38,042 bases of DNA, taken from the NCBI GenBank assembly GCA_031258415.1, contig JAIRMW010000021.1:1-38042 (forward strand). The letters are read 5' to 3'. The position numbers and the translations under genes are program-made. The notes below the pieces were generated by a model, which searched no databases, was not told the DNA's origin, and saw nothing but the letters and a program-made list of their open reading frames with translations. Below, one piece after another: positions 26,531 to 35,850 of this stretch. This DNA is from Prevotellaceae bacterium. Its GTDB lineage: Bacteria > Bacteroidota > Bacteroidia > Bacteroidales > UBA932. Position 1 is the first letter of the stretch, and each line of letters opens with the position of its first letter.

Positions 26531-29500
26531 TTATCGAATGACTGTAACATAACCGCAATTTTTGATAGCTCCCGTAGCTCCTTTATCGAAGATGCAATAG
26601 AAGTAGGTGTCGTTGCTTACCGGTCGTCCGTTGTAGTTGCCGTCCCATCCTTCGTTTCCTCTGTAGAAGAGGACGCCGTTCCGGTTATAGACTTCCAACT
26701 GCCATCCTTGCATAAAGAGGTCGTTGACGCCGTCGCCGTTAGGGGAGAAGGTATTCGGGTGCAGGGCGTTGTTGGCGTGCAGGGTGGCTTCATCCGTTTC
26801 CAGACATCCGTAGAGGTTTACGACGGCTAATTGTACGATGAAGTAGTCGTCGTCCGTAACCGTATAGGTGTGCTGTACGGGGTTGCCATAGCCTTTTGCG
26901 CCGTCGCCGAAGTCCCATGAGTAGAAGGTGTCCGGGGTTTCGTGCGTCCACATGAGCACGAGGGGGTCGTTGTTGGTTACTTCCTGTTTGTCCATTAGTA
27001 TGGTATAGTTTTCAAAGGGGTACAGGCCGACGACGAAGGATCGTTCGTTTTCGCAGCCGGCGGCGGAAAATCCCTGTAGGGTATAGGTTCCTTCTTTGTA
27101 TACGGTAATGACGTTTCCGACCGTGCCGTCGCTCCAGCGATAGGTTTCGGCGCCGGCGGCGGTGATTACGACGGAGCTGTCCGGGCAGATTTTGGGGTCT
27201 TCCGGGTAGATACTTAAGTCGGGCAAGCCTTCTACGCCGAGCTGTAGGGAGAGGACGTAGGTGCAAAGCTGGTTGGTTACGGTTAAGGACACCGTATAGA
27301 TGCCGGCCCGGTCAAAGCGGTGGGTCGGTCGGCGGCCTGCGAGGGTTGTCCCGTCGCCGAAGTTCCAGAGGTAGACGTCGCCGGGCTGTTCGTTGTAGAG
27401 GATTGCGTCGAAGGCGTAGAGGCGTTGGGAGCAGTCTTTCAATTCCGGCAGGATGCCGAACAGTTCGTGCTCAATGACGACCTCGAAGGATGCTTCGGCG
27501 CGGCAGCCCCGCTGGTCGGTAACGGTAACAAAGGCCATTCCTTCCTGAGCGGTAGCCATGCTTTCGCCATTGGCGCCCAAGGGGGTTCCGCGCGACCAGT
27601 CGTAGGTGTAGGGGGGCAGGCCTCCTGTGGCAATGGCTGTGGTAAGCTGTATATTGCTGTTGATTTCGCAGTCGAACGAGGGGACGCTTTCTAATTGGAT
27701 GCGTATCGGCGGGAGTTGTTGGACGGTGTATATCCGGCTGGCCGTACAGCCGTTGGCGTCGGTAACGTCGATCATGTAGTCGTTGGCGGCGACGGCGGTT
27801 AGGTGGTCGATGGTGTCGCCGGTCGACCAGAGATAGCGATAGGGCTGCGTTCCTCCCGAGACGTTCAGGTAAATAGCCCCGCTGTTGACGTCGTGGCAGT
27901 CGAGCGCATGGGTGATAGCGGCCGACAGGGTTATCGTCGAAGGTTCGATGACTGTAAAGGTGCGGTCGAAGCGGCAGGGTTGCGCATCGCTAATGTGTAC
28001 CGTATAGGTTCCCGCCGCGAGGTGCGTCCGGTCGGAGCCGGCGTTCGGGTCGTCTTCCCAAGCGAAGCTCACCGGGGCGACGCCGCCTTCAAAGTAGAGC
28101 CGGATGCTTCCGTCGTTGGCTCCGTAGCACGATACGTGCCGGACTACCGGATACATGACAAACAACGGCGGCTCCGCAATATGCGCCTCTACCGACGAGG
28201 CGCAGCCGGTGGCGTCGGTAACGGTGATCACGTAGTCGCCCGGCGGCATGTTGTCTTTGTAGAAGCCGGTGATAAACGTGTTCCAGCGGGCTTGAAACGG
28301 CGCGACGCCGCCCGACAGCACATTGATTGTAACCGTAGCGTCGTCGGCGCCATAGCAGCTGATCTGCGTAACGACCGCTTCCAAGCGTATTTCGTCCGGC
28401 TGGGTCAAGGTATAAGTGGCGCCGGCGGTACAGAAGGCGTCTTCGACCGTTACCGTATATTCGCCGGCAGGCACGCCTTGCAGGTTTTGCCCGTGGCTTA
28501 CGAATCCGTTCGGACCTGTCCATGTGTATACATAGCCTAATTCGCCGGACGGGAGGCTTATTTTGATCCCTCCTTCTACTTTTATTTCAATGACTCCGTT
28601 GGCGTCGCCGAAGCAAAGCAGGTCGGTTTTATAGACCAGCGAGACGACAAGCAATTCGGGTTCCGTGATCACGATCGTATCCCTGATAGGGAGGCAGTTG
28701 TTGGCGTCGGTTACGACGAGGATGTAGCTCCCCGCCCCCAGTCCCGACAGGTCGGCCGAATTGGAAATCAGATGACCGTCCTTTGTCCATACATAGCTAT
28801 AGGGAGCCACGCCGCCCGACACGCTTATGGAAATGGCGCCGTTCGTCGCTCCGAAACAGGTTACATGGGTCGCTTCCAGAAGTTGCAGCGCCAGCGTGTC
28901 CGGCCGTGCCACCGTATACACCCCGCTGTATGTTCCGCCCCGGCTGTCCGTAATCAGCAGTTGATAGTCGCCGGCGTCCAGATTGTAGATGGCGGTCGTG
29001 TCGGCGACGAAGCCTCCGGGACCCGTCCATGCTACCGTATAAGGCGGAACGCCGCCGTAGATGGTCGTTTCGATGCTTCCGCCGTCGGTTGAATAGTAGC
29101 AGGGGAGATTGGTAATGGTAGCCGCCGGCGCAAAGGGTGGAAATACGGTTATCTCCACCATAAACGGAAGCCCTTCGCAGTAAGCGGTTCTTGGCGTTAC
29201 GCGGTAGGTAACGACCGCCGGCACTAAGGCACCATCTAACCATTGGCTGATCACCGCCTGCGGCGTCTGCTCGTCCGAAGCCCCCACGACGCCGCCCGGA
29301 GGCACGATCGACACGAGCTCCCATGTGTAGGTCGTTCCGGCAGGCACTGTATCTACCGCATCGGTAACCGGCGCAATAAGAAACATTGTCCCGGTATTGA
29401 TCGAATCGGCTTTGTCGGAAATCACCGGCACCGGCCGTACCGTTACCGGCACTATGTCGGACGTTACGTGAGTGCATGTAAACGTTATGATACAATAATA

Positions 29501-32500
29501 ATAGGTCGTTCCCGCGACGCCGGTGGGCGGCATATAGGTGGCGGCCGTGGCGCCTGCAATGGCTACGCTGTCGCCATACAGTCCGGTGGCGCTTTGATAC
29601 CATTGATAGCTCGGCGTCCCTACGCCGTACTGCGTCTCGACCGTCAGCATCGGCGTCGCTCCGGGACAGACGTCGAATGCCTGTGGCTGTACGGTGATTT
29701 CAGGTTCCGGCACCCCTTCTACGATTGTTGTGAATGTGGCCGTGCATCCGCTGTAAGTCTGTTCGATGACACAGGTATAGGTGGTCGTGCCGAGAACGCC
29801 GTGGATTGCCAGATAGGGGGACGAGGATATGTGCACCCCATTGGCAAACCAAGAATAGTTCACTATCTCGCCAATGCCGCCCGCGACCGTAACCCACAAC
29901 ATCCTCGAATAACCGACGCAGATCGTCAGGCTGTCTGGGGTCGGCGAACTAAAAATCGGCGGTTCGTAGACCTGTATGGCCGCTATCACGGCGGCTATCG
30001 ATTCGCAGCCGCTATCGGGAAAGTCGATCGTGGCATAGTAATAATAGGTGCCGGCGGCGCTAAAGTCCGACGACGGCGGCGTGTAGGTATCCGTCGTGGC
30101 GCCGTCGATCAACATCCCTCCGACCGTCGAAGCGGTCGTATTTCTGTACCATTTATAAACGGGGGTTCCCACGCCGTTGGTATAGGCCACGCTCAGGGGC
30201 GTCGCCACGCCGCCGATACAGATTTTTTGCGTATCGACAGGCTGTTCGATAGCCGGCGGCAAGGCAATCGTTACCGTCCATTCCATATACGGCTCGCCGC
30301 TGCATACGTTCACGCTGGCGTCGGTTACGCGTACCAGCGAATAGACGTAGACGCCGGCGTTGGCCGTCGGCACGAGGACGGTGGCCGTGCTGCCGGTAGC
30401 GACCAGCGACTGTTCGCTGCCGCCGTTAATGGTATAGAAAAAAGTATAGGGGGCGACGCCATTTTCACCGGTAAACGTCAAGGCAGGCTCCGGCGACAGC
30501 AGGCAGACGTCGGAGCCGCCGCTAATCTTTCCGGTGGGCGCGGGCAACACTGTAATCGTTACGGTGAACGGCTCGCCGACGCAGGCGCCGGCCACAGGCG
30601 TAACCGTATAGGTAAGCGTCGCGGCGCTCAGCGCGGTATTGACCAGCGTTTGGCCGATAGCGGACTGTCCGGTAGCGGCACTGCCGCCCGTAACGACGCC
30701 GGACGGGTTGCAGTCAGGAGCCGGCCAACTGAACGTTGTACCGGGAGGCGCAATCGTGCCGTTCCCGTGTGTCGGGACGATGGAAAACGAACCGCCGCTG
30801 CAAATGGTATCCGTCCGGTTTCCGATAGCCGGTTTCAGGTTTACGGTTACGATCACGATAAACGGCTCGCCGACGCAGGCGCCGGCGTTGGGCGTTACGG
30901 TATAGGTAGCGGCCTGTAGGTGGTCGGTCGTATTCGTCAGCACGCCGGAAATAGCCGGAGCATTCGCTCCGGCAGCGCCGCCGGACATACCGGCGTCGGT
31001 GGTTGGCGCAGCCCAGCTGTATAGGGTTCCGGTGGGGATAATGGCGTTTGCCCCGCCGGTCGGGACGATGGAAAATGGCTCCCCGCTGCATACGACGAGC
31101 GTTTGGGTATCTATCGCCGGTCGGGGATTGACCGTTATACTATAATCAGCCGTCGGACCGACGCAAAAAGGACTGTTCACCCCTTCGGCATAGGCGCGAT
31201 ACACGACGGTTATCGGGGCACTGGTCGTGTTCGTTAAGGCATGAGCAGGAATGGTCGCCGCGCCGGACGTCAGTATACCGGTAATGCCGCTTACCGGCAC
31301 GGGCGACCAGTGGAACGACACGCTGTCCGTCGCGCTGCTCAGCGTTACCGGCAACGTAGTATCGCCGGAGCAAATAGTTTGAGCGGATGGCGAAAACTGC
31401 ACGGCGGGCAATGGATAGACGATGATCCTAAACGTGTCCGGCGAGCCCGGGCAACCGCCCGTCGACGGCGTAACGACGATCGTCGCCGTATCGGGCTCCG
31501 TCCCGTTGTGGCGGGCGGTAAACGACGGTATCGAGCCGTTGCCGCCGGCCGGCAGGCCTATGGCCGGGTTGGTATTGGTCCAGCTAAAGGAAGCCGTCGG
31601 CGTGGCGCTAAATGAAATGGCGGGGAACAGGGCGTCGGCGCACACTTGCCGGTCGTCGACAGGCGTCATGGTCGGCGCCGTGTAGATGGTGAGGGTACTC
31701 GACTCCGTAGTGGTACCGCAGGCATTGACCGCCTGTAGGGAAATTGTTTTCTCGCCCGGCGTGGAATAGACGACGGTCGATGATACCTGACTCGTCGTTA
31801 CAACGCCGCCGTCTGTGGCAGGCGTACCGCCGGGGAACGACCACGCATAGCTGACCGTACCGCCGTTGCAACTGTCGACCGTGGCGGCCGGCGTAATGGT
31901 GGTACCTGCCGGTATTTCGCAAGCTGTCAGCGGAGCGATGGACGACAGTTTCGGTTTGTCGTTTACCGTAACGGTTTTCGCGGCGGAGGTATTGGTACCG
32001 CACGCATTGGCCACCGTCAGCCGGAAGGAATACGTGCCGGGGTTAATCACCTCAATGGTGGGAGAGGCCGACGACTGGCCGCTCAAGAACGTGTACGAGG
32101 TACTGGTGCCGCAGTTGCCCACGGCATATCCGCCCGTCCACGTATAGCGCGGCGGGTGGCAGGAGTAGGTCGTTTCGGTGGTACTGACGGGATGGATCGT
32201 CAGCGGGGCGCAGCCGGTGGTGGCATCCAGCGTAAAGGTGGGCGTCATGGCCTCTCCCACGCAGATGACGGTGTCTTTTACGTCGATGCCGCACTTGTTC
32301 CCGATCCTGATCGTAATCGTATAGAAGCCGGGGTCGGTAAATGTCGGGCATATCTGATCGTCGCCGGAAAGCCATGTATTCGGGTCGAGCGGGTTGAAGT
32401 CCTGCCCCATATTTCCCGTTAGGGTATAGCCGGTAGCCGGCGTAATTTTCCAAACTAATTTAGCCACCCGGCAGTACGCGCTTGTTCCGCCCGAAGGCAC

Positions 32501-33811
32501 CACTTCGGTAGCGCTTTCCGAATGGTTCGTGATACACACCGGCGAGCCGACGCAAATACTATCGGACGTTACTTCGATGCCGGCTTTCGGCGGCGCCGAG
32601 ACGTAAATCGGATAGACGTCGCCGGACGCAACGCCGCAGTAATTCTCGGACAGAATAGAAAACCGGAACGCGCAGGAATAAGTCATCCCGCCGGCGCCGA
32701 GAATCGAACTTTCGCAGGAATTGGTATCATACCGGTGAGAAATGCTGGCAGGCAGCGGATCGGGCATGGTAATCACAGGCGTCCCGTCGCCAAAATTAAT
32801 AGTATAGGTCGTCGACCCGATAGGGTTGTCGCTCGACGCCGCCAGCGGGAACGTGATGCTGTTGCCGGCGCAAATCTGCGTATTGGCCGGCTTAGTAACC
32901 GTTACGCCGGGCACATTCCCGATAAACACCGTATACGTTTGCGACCGCGAACAGGCGCCCGCTCTAACGGTAAACGTCAGCGTCCACACCCCGAACGAAT
33001 AGGTATGCGATACGGAGGAAAACGTCGGCGCACTGAAGTCGGGGCTTCCGTCGCCCCACTGGATGGAATAATGGGTATTGATGGCCGAGGTAGACGAAAA
33101 ATTATAAAAAGTAAATTCCTGCGGCGTCGTATCGTCCGTACATTTCCTAAACACAAACGGAATATCGGGATCCGGCCCCAAACGGGGATCCGGCACCTGA
33201 TAGGCGGTAACCTGCTTGCTGACGGTATTCGCACAGTGGCGCGACGTATTGTCGTGCACCGTCAGGCTGACGGTATACGTCGTACTGCCGGTTAAGGTGC
33301 CGGAGTATCCATACGCGGGATTCTGGTACGTCGAACTCCCGCCATCGCCAAACAACCAAGAATAACTGGACATGCTCGGCGTACCGGTATACGTAAACTG
33401 CGTAGAAGCGCACTGGTTGGACGAAACCGTAAAATCGGGCGCCGGCAGGGGAAGTACGATGATCTTCTTCGAGACCTCCATCGCAAACGTTACATTGACA
33501 TGGTCCGTAACCGAAGTAATGGTATATTGTAGAGTGCCGGACATCGAAGTAGGCACCGCGACGCTCACCGCATCACTGTAGGGCGAAGTATTGGCGGTAT
33601 AGGGCGTCCCATTCACGGTATATGTAAATACATAAGGCGCCGTCCCTCCCGCGCCCGTCAGGGTAACAACAGGCGACGGAGCGCCTTGACATACACTGTC
33701 CGAGGAGGCCGTAATCGTAGCTGTCAGCGCTTGCCCCCGCATACTCGACCAAAGGCAGGAAAAGCAACACAACAGACACGCGGCCGTAACAAGTTTAATA
33801 TTCCGCAACAT
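26531..33811 (-). CDS. Giant (~2430 aa) SprB-like adhesin: PKD domains, PKD/Ig-like repeats, SprB repeats, C-terminal type B T9SS sorting domain
   Basis: WLFGDGGSSTYQNP and IQWGDGSPDFS PKD motifs; CYGAxDGSI..GGVAPxxxxW SprB repeats; C-terminus HPNTFSPNGDGVNDLFMQGWQLEVYNRNGVLFYRGNEGWDGNYNGRPVSNDTYFY. ORF opens at 33907; likely start MLRNIKLVTAACLLCC (33811) or 33832. Confidence 0.95.
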   Translation of the reverse strand: MLRNIKLVTAACLLCCFSCLWSSMRGQALTATITASSDSVCQGAPSPVVTLTGAGGTAPYVFTYTVNGTPYTANTSPYSDAVSVAVPTSMSGTLQYTITSVTDHVNVTFAMEVSKKIIVLPLPAPDFTVSSNQCASTQFTYTGTPSMSSYSWLFGDGGSSTYQNPAYGYSGTLTGSTTYTVSLTVHDNTSRHCANTVSKQVTAYQVPDPRLGPDPDIPFVFRKCTDDTTPQEFTFYNFSSTSAINTHYSIQWGDGSPDFSAPTFSSVSHTYSFGVWTLTFTVRAGACSRSQTYTVFIGNVPGVTVTKPANTQICAGNSITFPLAASSDNPIGSTTYTINFGDGTPVITMPDPLPASISHRYDTNSCESSILGAGGMTYSCAFRFSILSENYCGVASGDVYPIYVSAPPKAGIEVTSDSICVGSPVCITNHSESATEVVPSGGTSAYCRVAKLVWKITPATGYTLTGNMGQDFNPLDPNTWLSGDDQICPTFTDPGFYTITIRIGNKCGIDVKDTVICVGEAMTPTFTLDATTGCAPLTIHPVSTTETTYSCHPPRYTWTGGYAVGNCGTSTSYTFLSGQSSASPTIEVINPGTYSFRLTVANACGTNTSAAKTVTVNDKPKLSSIAPLTACEIPAGTTITPAATVDSCNGGTVSYAWSFPGGTPATDGGVVTTSQVSSTVVYSTPGEKTISLQAVNACGTTTESSTLTIYTAPTMTPVDDRQVCADALFPAISFSATPTASFSWTNTNPAIGLPAGGNGSIPSFTARHNGTEPDTATIVVTPSTGGCPGSPDTFRIIVYPLPAVQFSPSAQTICSGDTTLPVTLSSATDSVSFHWSPVPVSGITGILTSGAATIPAHALTNTTSAPITVVYRAYAEGVNSPFCVGPTADYSITVNPRPAIDTQTLVVCSGEPFSIVPTGGANAIIPTGTLYSWAAPTTDAGMSGGAAGANAPAISGVLTNTTDHLQAATYTVTPNAGACVGEPFIVIVTVNLKPAIGNRTDTICSGGSFSIVPTHGNGTIAPPGTTFSWPAPDCNPSGVVTGGSAATGQSAIGQTLVNTALSAATLTYTVTPVAGACVGEPFTVTITVLPAPTGKISGGSDVCLLSPEPALTFTGENGVAPYTFFYTINGGSEQSLVATGSTATVLVPTANAGVYVYSLVRVTDASVNVCSGEPYMEWTVTIALPPAIEQPVDTQKICIGGVATPLSVAYTNGVGTPVYKWYRNTTASTVGGMLIDGATTDTYTPPSSDFSAAGTYYYYATIDFPDSGCESIAAVIAAIQVYEPPIFSSPTPDSLTICVGYSRMLWVTVAGGIGEIVNYSWFANGVHISSSPYLAIHGVLGTTTYTCVIEQTYSGCTATFTTIVEGVPEPEITVQPQAFDVCPGATPMLTVETQYGVGTPSYQWYQSATGLYGDSVAIAGATAATYMPPTGVAGTTYYYCIITFTCTHVTSDIVPVTVRPVPVISDKADSINTGTMFLIAPVTDAVDTVPAGTTYTWELVSIVPPGGVVGASDEQTPQAVISQWLDGALVPAVVTYRVTPRTAYCEGLPFMVEITVFPPFAPAATITNLPCYYSTDGGSIETTIYGGVPPYTVAWTGPGGFVADTTAIYNLDAGDYQLLITDSRGGTYSGVYTVARPDTLALQLLEATHVTCFGATNGAISISVSGGVAPYSYVWTKDGHLISNSADLSGLGAGSYILVVTDANNCLPIRDTIVITEPELLVVSLVYKTDLLCFGDANGVIEIKVEGGIKISLPSGELGYVYTWTGPNGFVSHGQNLQGVPAGEYTVTVEDAFCTAGATYTLTQPDEIRLEAVVTQISCYGADDATVTINVLSGGVAPFQARWNTFITGFYKDNMPPGDYVITVTDATGCASSVEAHIAEPPLFVMYPVVRHVSCYGANDGSIRLYFEGGVAPVSFAWEDDPNAGSDRTHLAAGTYTVHISDAQPCRFDRTFTVIEPSTITLSAAITHALDCHDVNSGAIYLNVSGGTQPYRYLWSTGDTIDHLTAVAANDYMIDVTDANGCTASRIYTVQQLPPIRIQLESVPSFDCEINSNIQLTTAIATGGLPPYTYDWSRGTPLGANGESMATAQEGMAFVTVTDQRGCRAEASFEVVIEHELFGILPELKDCSQRLYAFDAILYNEQPGDVYLWNFGDGTTLAGRRPTHRFDRAGIYTVSLTVTNQLCTYVLSLQLGVEGLPDLSIYPEDPKICPDSSVVITAAGAETYRWSDGTVGNVITVYKEGTYTLQGFSAAGCENERSFVVGLYPFENYTILMDKQEVTNNDPLVLMWTHETPDTFYSWDFGDGAKGYGNPVQHTYTVTDDDYFIVQLAVVNLYGCLETDEATLHANNALHPNTFSPNGDGVNDLFMQGWQLEVYNRNGVLFYRGNEGWDGNYNGRPVSNDTYFYCIFDKGATGAIKNCGYVTVIR
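27720..29135 (-). repeat. Array of about six SprB-type repeats within the giant adhesin
   Basis: PCYYSTDGGSIETTIYGGVPPYTVAW; VTCFGATNGAISISVSGGVAPYSYVW; LLCFGDANGVIEIKVEGG; ISCYGADDATVTINVLSGGVAPFQARW; VSCYGANDGSIRLYFEGGVAPVSFAW; LDCHDVNSGAIYLNVSGGTQPYRYLW. Confidence 0.9.
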
Positions 33812-33843
33812 AATAAAGTGTATAGGGTGCATTATTTGGGGAA

Positions 33844-33851
33844 CAAAGGTA
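33844..33851 (-). promoter_or_regulatory. -7 element TACCTTTG upstream of the second giant gene
   Basis: Matches TAnnTTTG; -33 element weak. Confidence 0.5.
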
Positions 33852-34018
33852 CTAAAAAAATGATAAATCCAATTAACACACAATCTGAAATGATTTTCCC
33901 GCGCCATCTTGCATTCCCCGCACTCTGCTGCTCCCGACGCGCCCCCTCCCCTACCCTTTTCCCCCGGATACGGCGCAGTGTCTTTCGCTAAAAAAGTTGA
34001 CTCCTAAAAGAGCAAGAA

Positions 34019-34399
34019 ATGCATTCACAGACGAGAAAACAACTTTTGTATTTTAAAGAAGTAATCCGGTTACATTATGAGTATGGCTATGGAGAGGATC
34101 GCATATCACGGATTTTACCCATCGGTCATTCGACGGTGTCAAGATGGCTTGCTATCTTTGCGGCAGAAAACGATGTAAAATCGGTACCCATGCGAAAGCG
34201 AAAGCGCACGAAAGCGACACCTCCATCCCCGGAAGTTCCGGCGGGCAGCGAGTTAAAAACCCTTGAGCGGGAAGTATCGCGGTTGCAGACACAGCTTAAA
34301 GCAGAGCGGCTACGGGCGGATGCTTACGAAGAGATGATAAAAGTAGCCGAGACGAAGTTTAAGATCGCGATACGAAAAAAAGCTGGCGCCAAACGGTAA
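34019..34399 (+). CDS. IS3-family transposase OrfA (HTH)
   Basis: 126-aa ORF with HTH (YGEDRISRILPIGHSTVSRWLAIF) and a coiled-coil-like C-terminus. Confidence 0.83.
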   Translation: MHSQTRKQLLYFKEVIRLHYEYGYGEDRISRILPIGHSTVSRWLAIFAAENDVKSVPMRKRKRTKATPPSPEVPAGSELKTLEREVSRLQTQLKAERLRADAYEEMIKVAETKFKIAIRKKAGAKR

Positions 34400-35002
34400 A
34401 TAACCTGCATGCAAAGGAGGCACGGAAATATCCGGTCGATGACCTTTGCAGGCTGTTTGGCGTAACAAAGCAGGCCTATTACAAGTATAATGAGCATTCG
34501 ATGCTATTGAAAATGGCACAGGAAGAATTTGTGTTACAATACATCCGTGGTATACGTAGAAAGGATCCGGGCATAGGCGGCATGAAGCTTTGGTACATGT
34601 ACCGGCAAGCGTTTGGCGGGCACAGTCCGGTAGGTCGCGATCGCTTCGAGGCTATCGTTGACCGGTATGGACTGAAGGTACGATCGCGGGTGCGGAAGCC
34701 CAAGACAACGGACTCCACACACGGTCTGCCTGTGTATCCCAACCTCCTAAAGGATTTCCTTCCGGATGCTCCCAACCAATTATGGGTAAGTGATATAACA
34801 TATATTACCATCTGGCAGAATCAATACACTTATCACTTCTGTTATTTATCCCTGATACTGGATGCCTATACGGAAGAGATCGTCGGCTGGAGCGTGGGGC
34901 CCTACCCTTGCAACCATCTATCCGATAGCCTCTCTCAAAAAGGCTGTAAGGTATCGGGAAATGCGCTCCGCGGCGGGCGACCCATTCTATTGCTGTGGAT
35001 AG
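34381..35002 (+). pseudogene. IS3-family transposase OrfB (rve integrase), truncated and frameshifted
   Basis: Frame 1 is open from 34381 (SWRQTVNNLHAKEARKYPVDDLCRLFGV) and continuous with ORF 34501-35040 until the frameshift. Confidence 0.85.
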
Positions 35003-35031
35003 CCTCCGGCCAATTGTTCGCCGGGCAGCCC

Positions 35032-35076
35032 CTCCTCTAACTCCACTAACTCCTCTAACTACTTTAACTACTCTGT
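35032..35076. repeat. Degenerate 9-bp tandem repeat (ctcctctaa / ctccactaa / ctcctctaa / ctactttaa / ctactctgt)
   Basis: Read directly in 9-bp register between the IS remnant and rdgB. Confidence 0.85.
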
Positions 35077-35206
35077 TCTTCCGTTGTAACCGAAAAAATA
35101 CGTACCTTTGATTCGTGCGAGCATGTATTTTCCCTTGCCTTGCTGTTATCATGGTACCGGCTACTTGAAAGAGCCTTTTTTGTTAGAACTATATTATTTG
35201 CTGTAT

Positions 35207-35830
35207 ATGAAAATTCTTTTTGCTACCGCCAACCCGCATAAGGTCGAAGAGGTACAACGCTTGTTGGGCGCCGCATTTGAAGTTGTTACGCCGGCGCAGG
35301 CGGGCTATGCGGACGACATTCCGGAAACGGGCGATACGCTGGAACAGAACGCGCGGCAAAAAGCGCGGTTTATCTTTGAAAAATTCGGCCAACCCTGCTT
35401 CGCCGACGATACCGGACTGGAAATCGACGCACTCGACGGCGCTCCGGGCGTATATTCCGCACGGTATGCCGGCGATGCGAAAAATCCGGCGGCCAATATG
35501 CAGTTAGTCCTACAAAATATGCTTGGCGTAACCCGCCGCACAGCCCGCTTCCGCTGTGTGATTGTCCTGATTTTAGACCGCCGGGAATACCTCTTCGAGG
35601 GCCGGGTGGAAGGCGAAATCCTGACCACATTACACGGCACGCAAGGCTTCGGCTACGACCCGATATTCCGCCCCGCGGGCTACGCCTGCACCTTTGCCGA
35701 GATGCCGGTAGAAGAAAAGAACCGGCTCTCGCACCGCGGCAAAGCCGTCGCCCAGTTAGCCGCCTTCCTGCAAGGCGTCAAAACCGCTGCAACCCGCCGG
35801 AACGAACAGTCGCCGGCGACGCCGCGTTAA
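35207..35830 (+). CDS. rdgB: RdgB/HAM1 family non-canonical purine NTP pyrophosphatase
   Basis: MKILFATANPHKVEEVQRLL, FADDTGLEIDALDGAPGVYSARYAG, GYDPIFRPAGY. Confidence 0.95.
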   Translation: MKILFATANPHKVEEVQRLLGAAFEVVTPAQAGYADDIPETGDTLEQNARQKARFIFEKFGQPCFADDTGLEIDALDGAPGVYSARYAGDAKNPAANMQLVLQNMLGVTRRTARFRCVIVLILDRREYLFEGRVEGEILTTLHGTQGFGYDPIFRPAGYACTFAEMPVEEKNRLSHRGKAVAQLAAFLQGVKTAATRRNEQSPATPR

Positions 35831-35850
35831 AGACTGCAACCCGCCGGATT

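Larger units (their letters stand above)
34019..35002 (+). mobile_element. IS3-family insertion sequence remnant (orfA + 3'-truncated, frameshifted orfB)
   Basis: OrfA HTH protein 34019-34399; OrfB frame (KYPVDDLCRLFGVTKQAYYKY...LPDAPNQLWVSDITYI) breaks at about 34.89-34.91 kb, continues in another frame (TIYPIASLKKAVRYREMRSAAGDPFYCCG*) and stops at 35002 before the C-terminal catalytic residues. Confidence 0.87.

Noticed and set aside
27803-28540. 245-aa plus-strand ORF antisense to the SprB repeats
   Set aside because: Shadow of the repeat array; no recognisable domain and the opposite strand is clearly coding
29243-30919. 558-aa plus-strand ORF antisense to the second giant gene
   Set aside because: Arg/Gly/His-rich low-complexity translation is typical of a shadow ORF opposite a GC-rich coding repeat; the minus strand has clear PKD/SprB domains and a sorting signal
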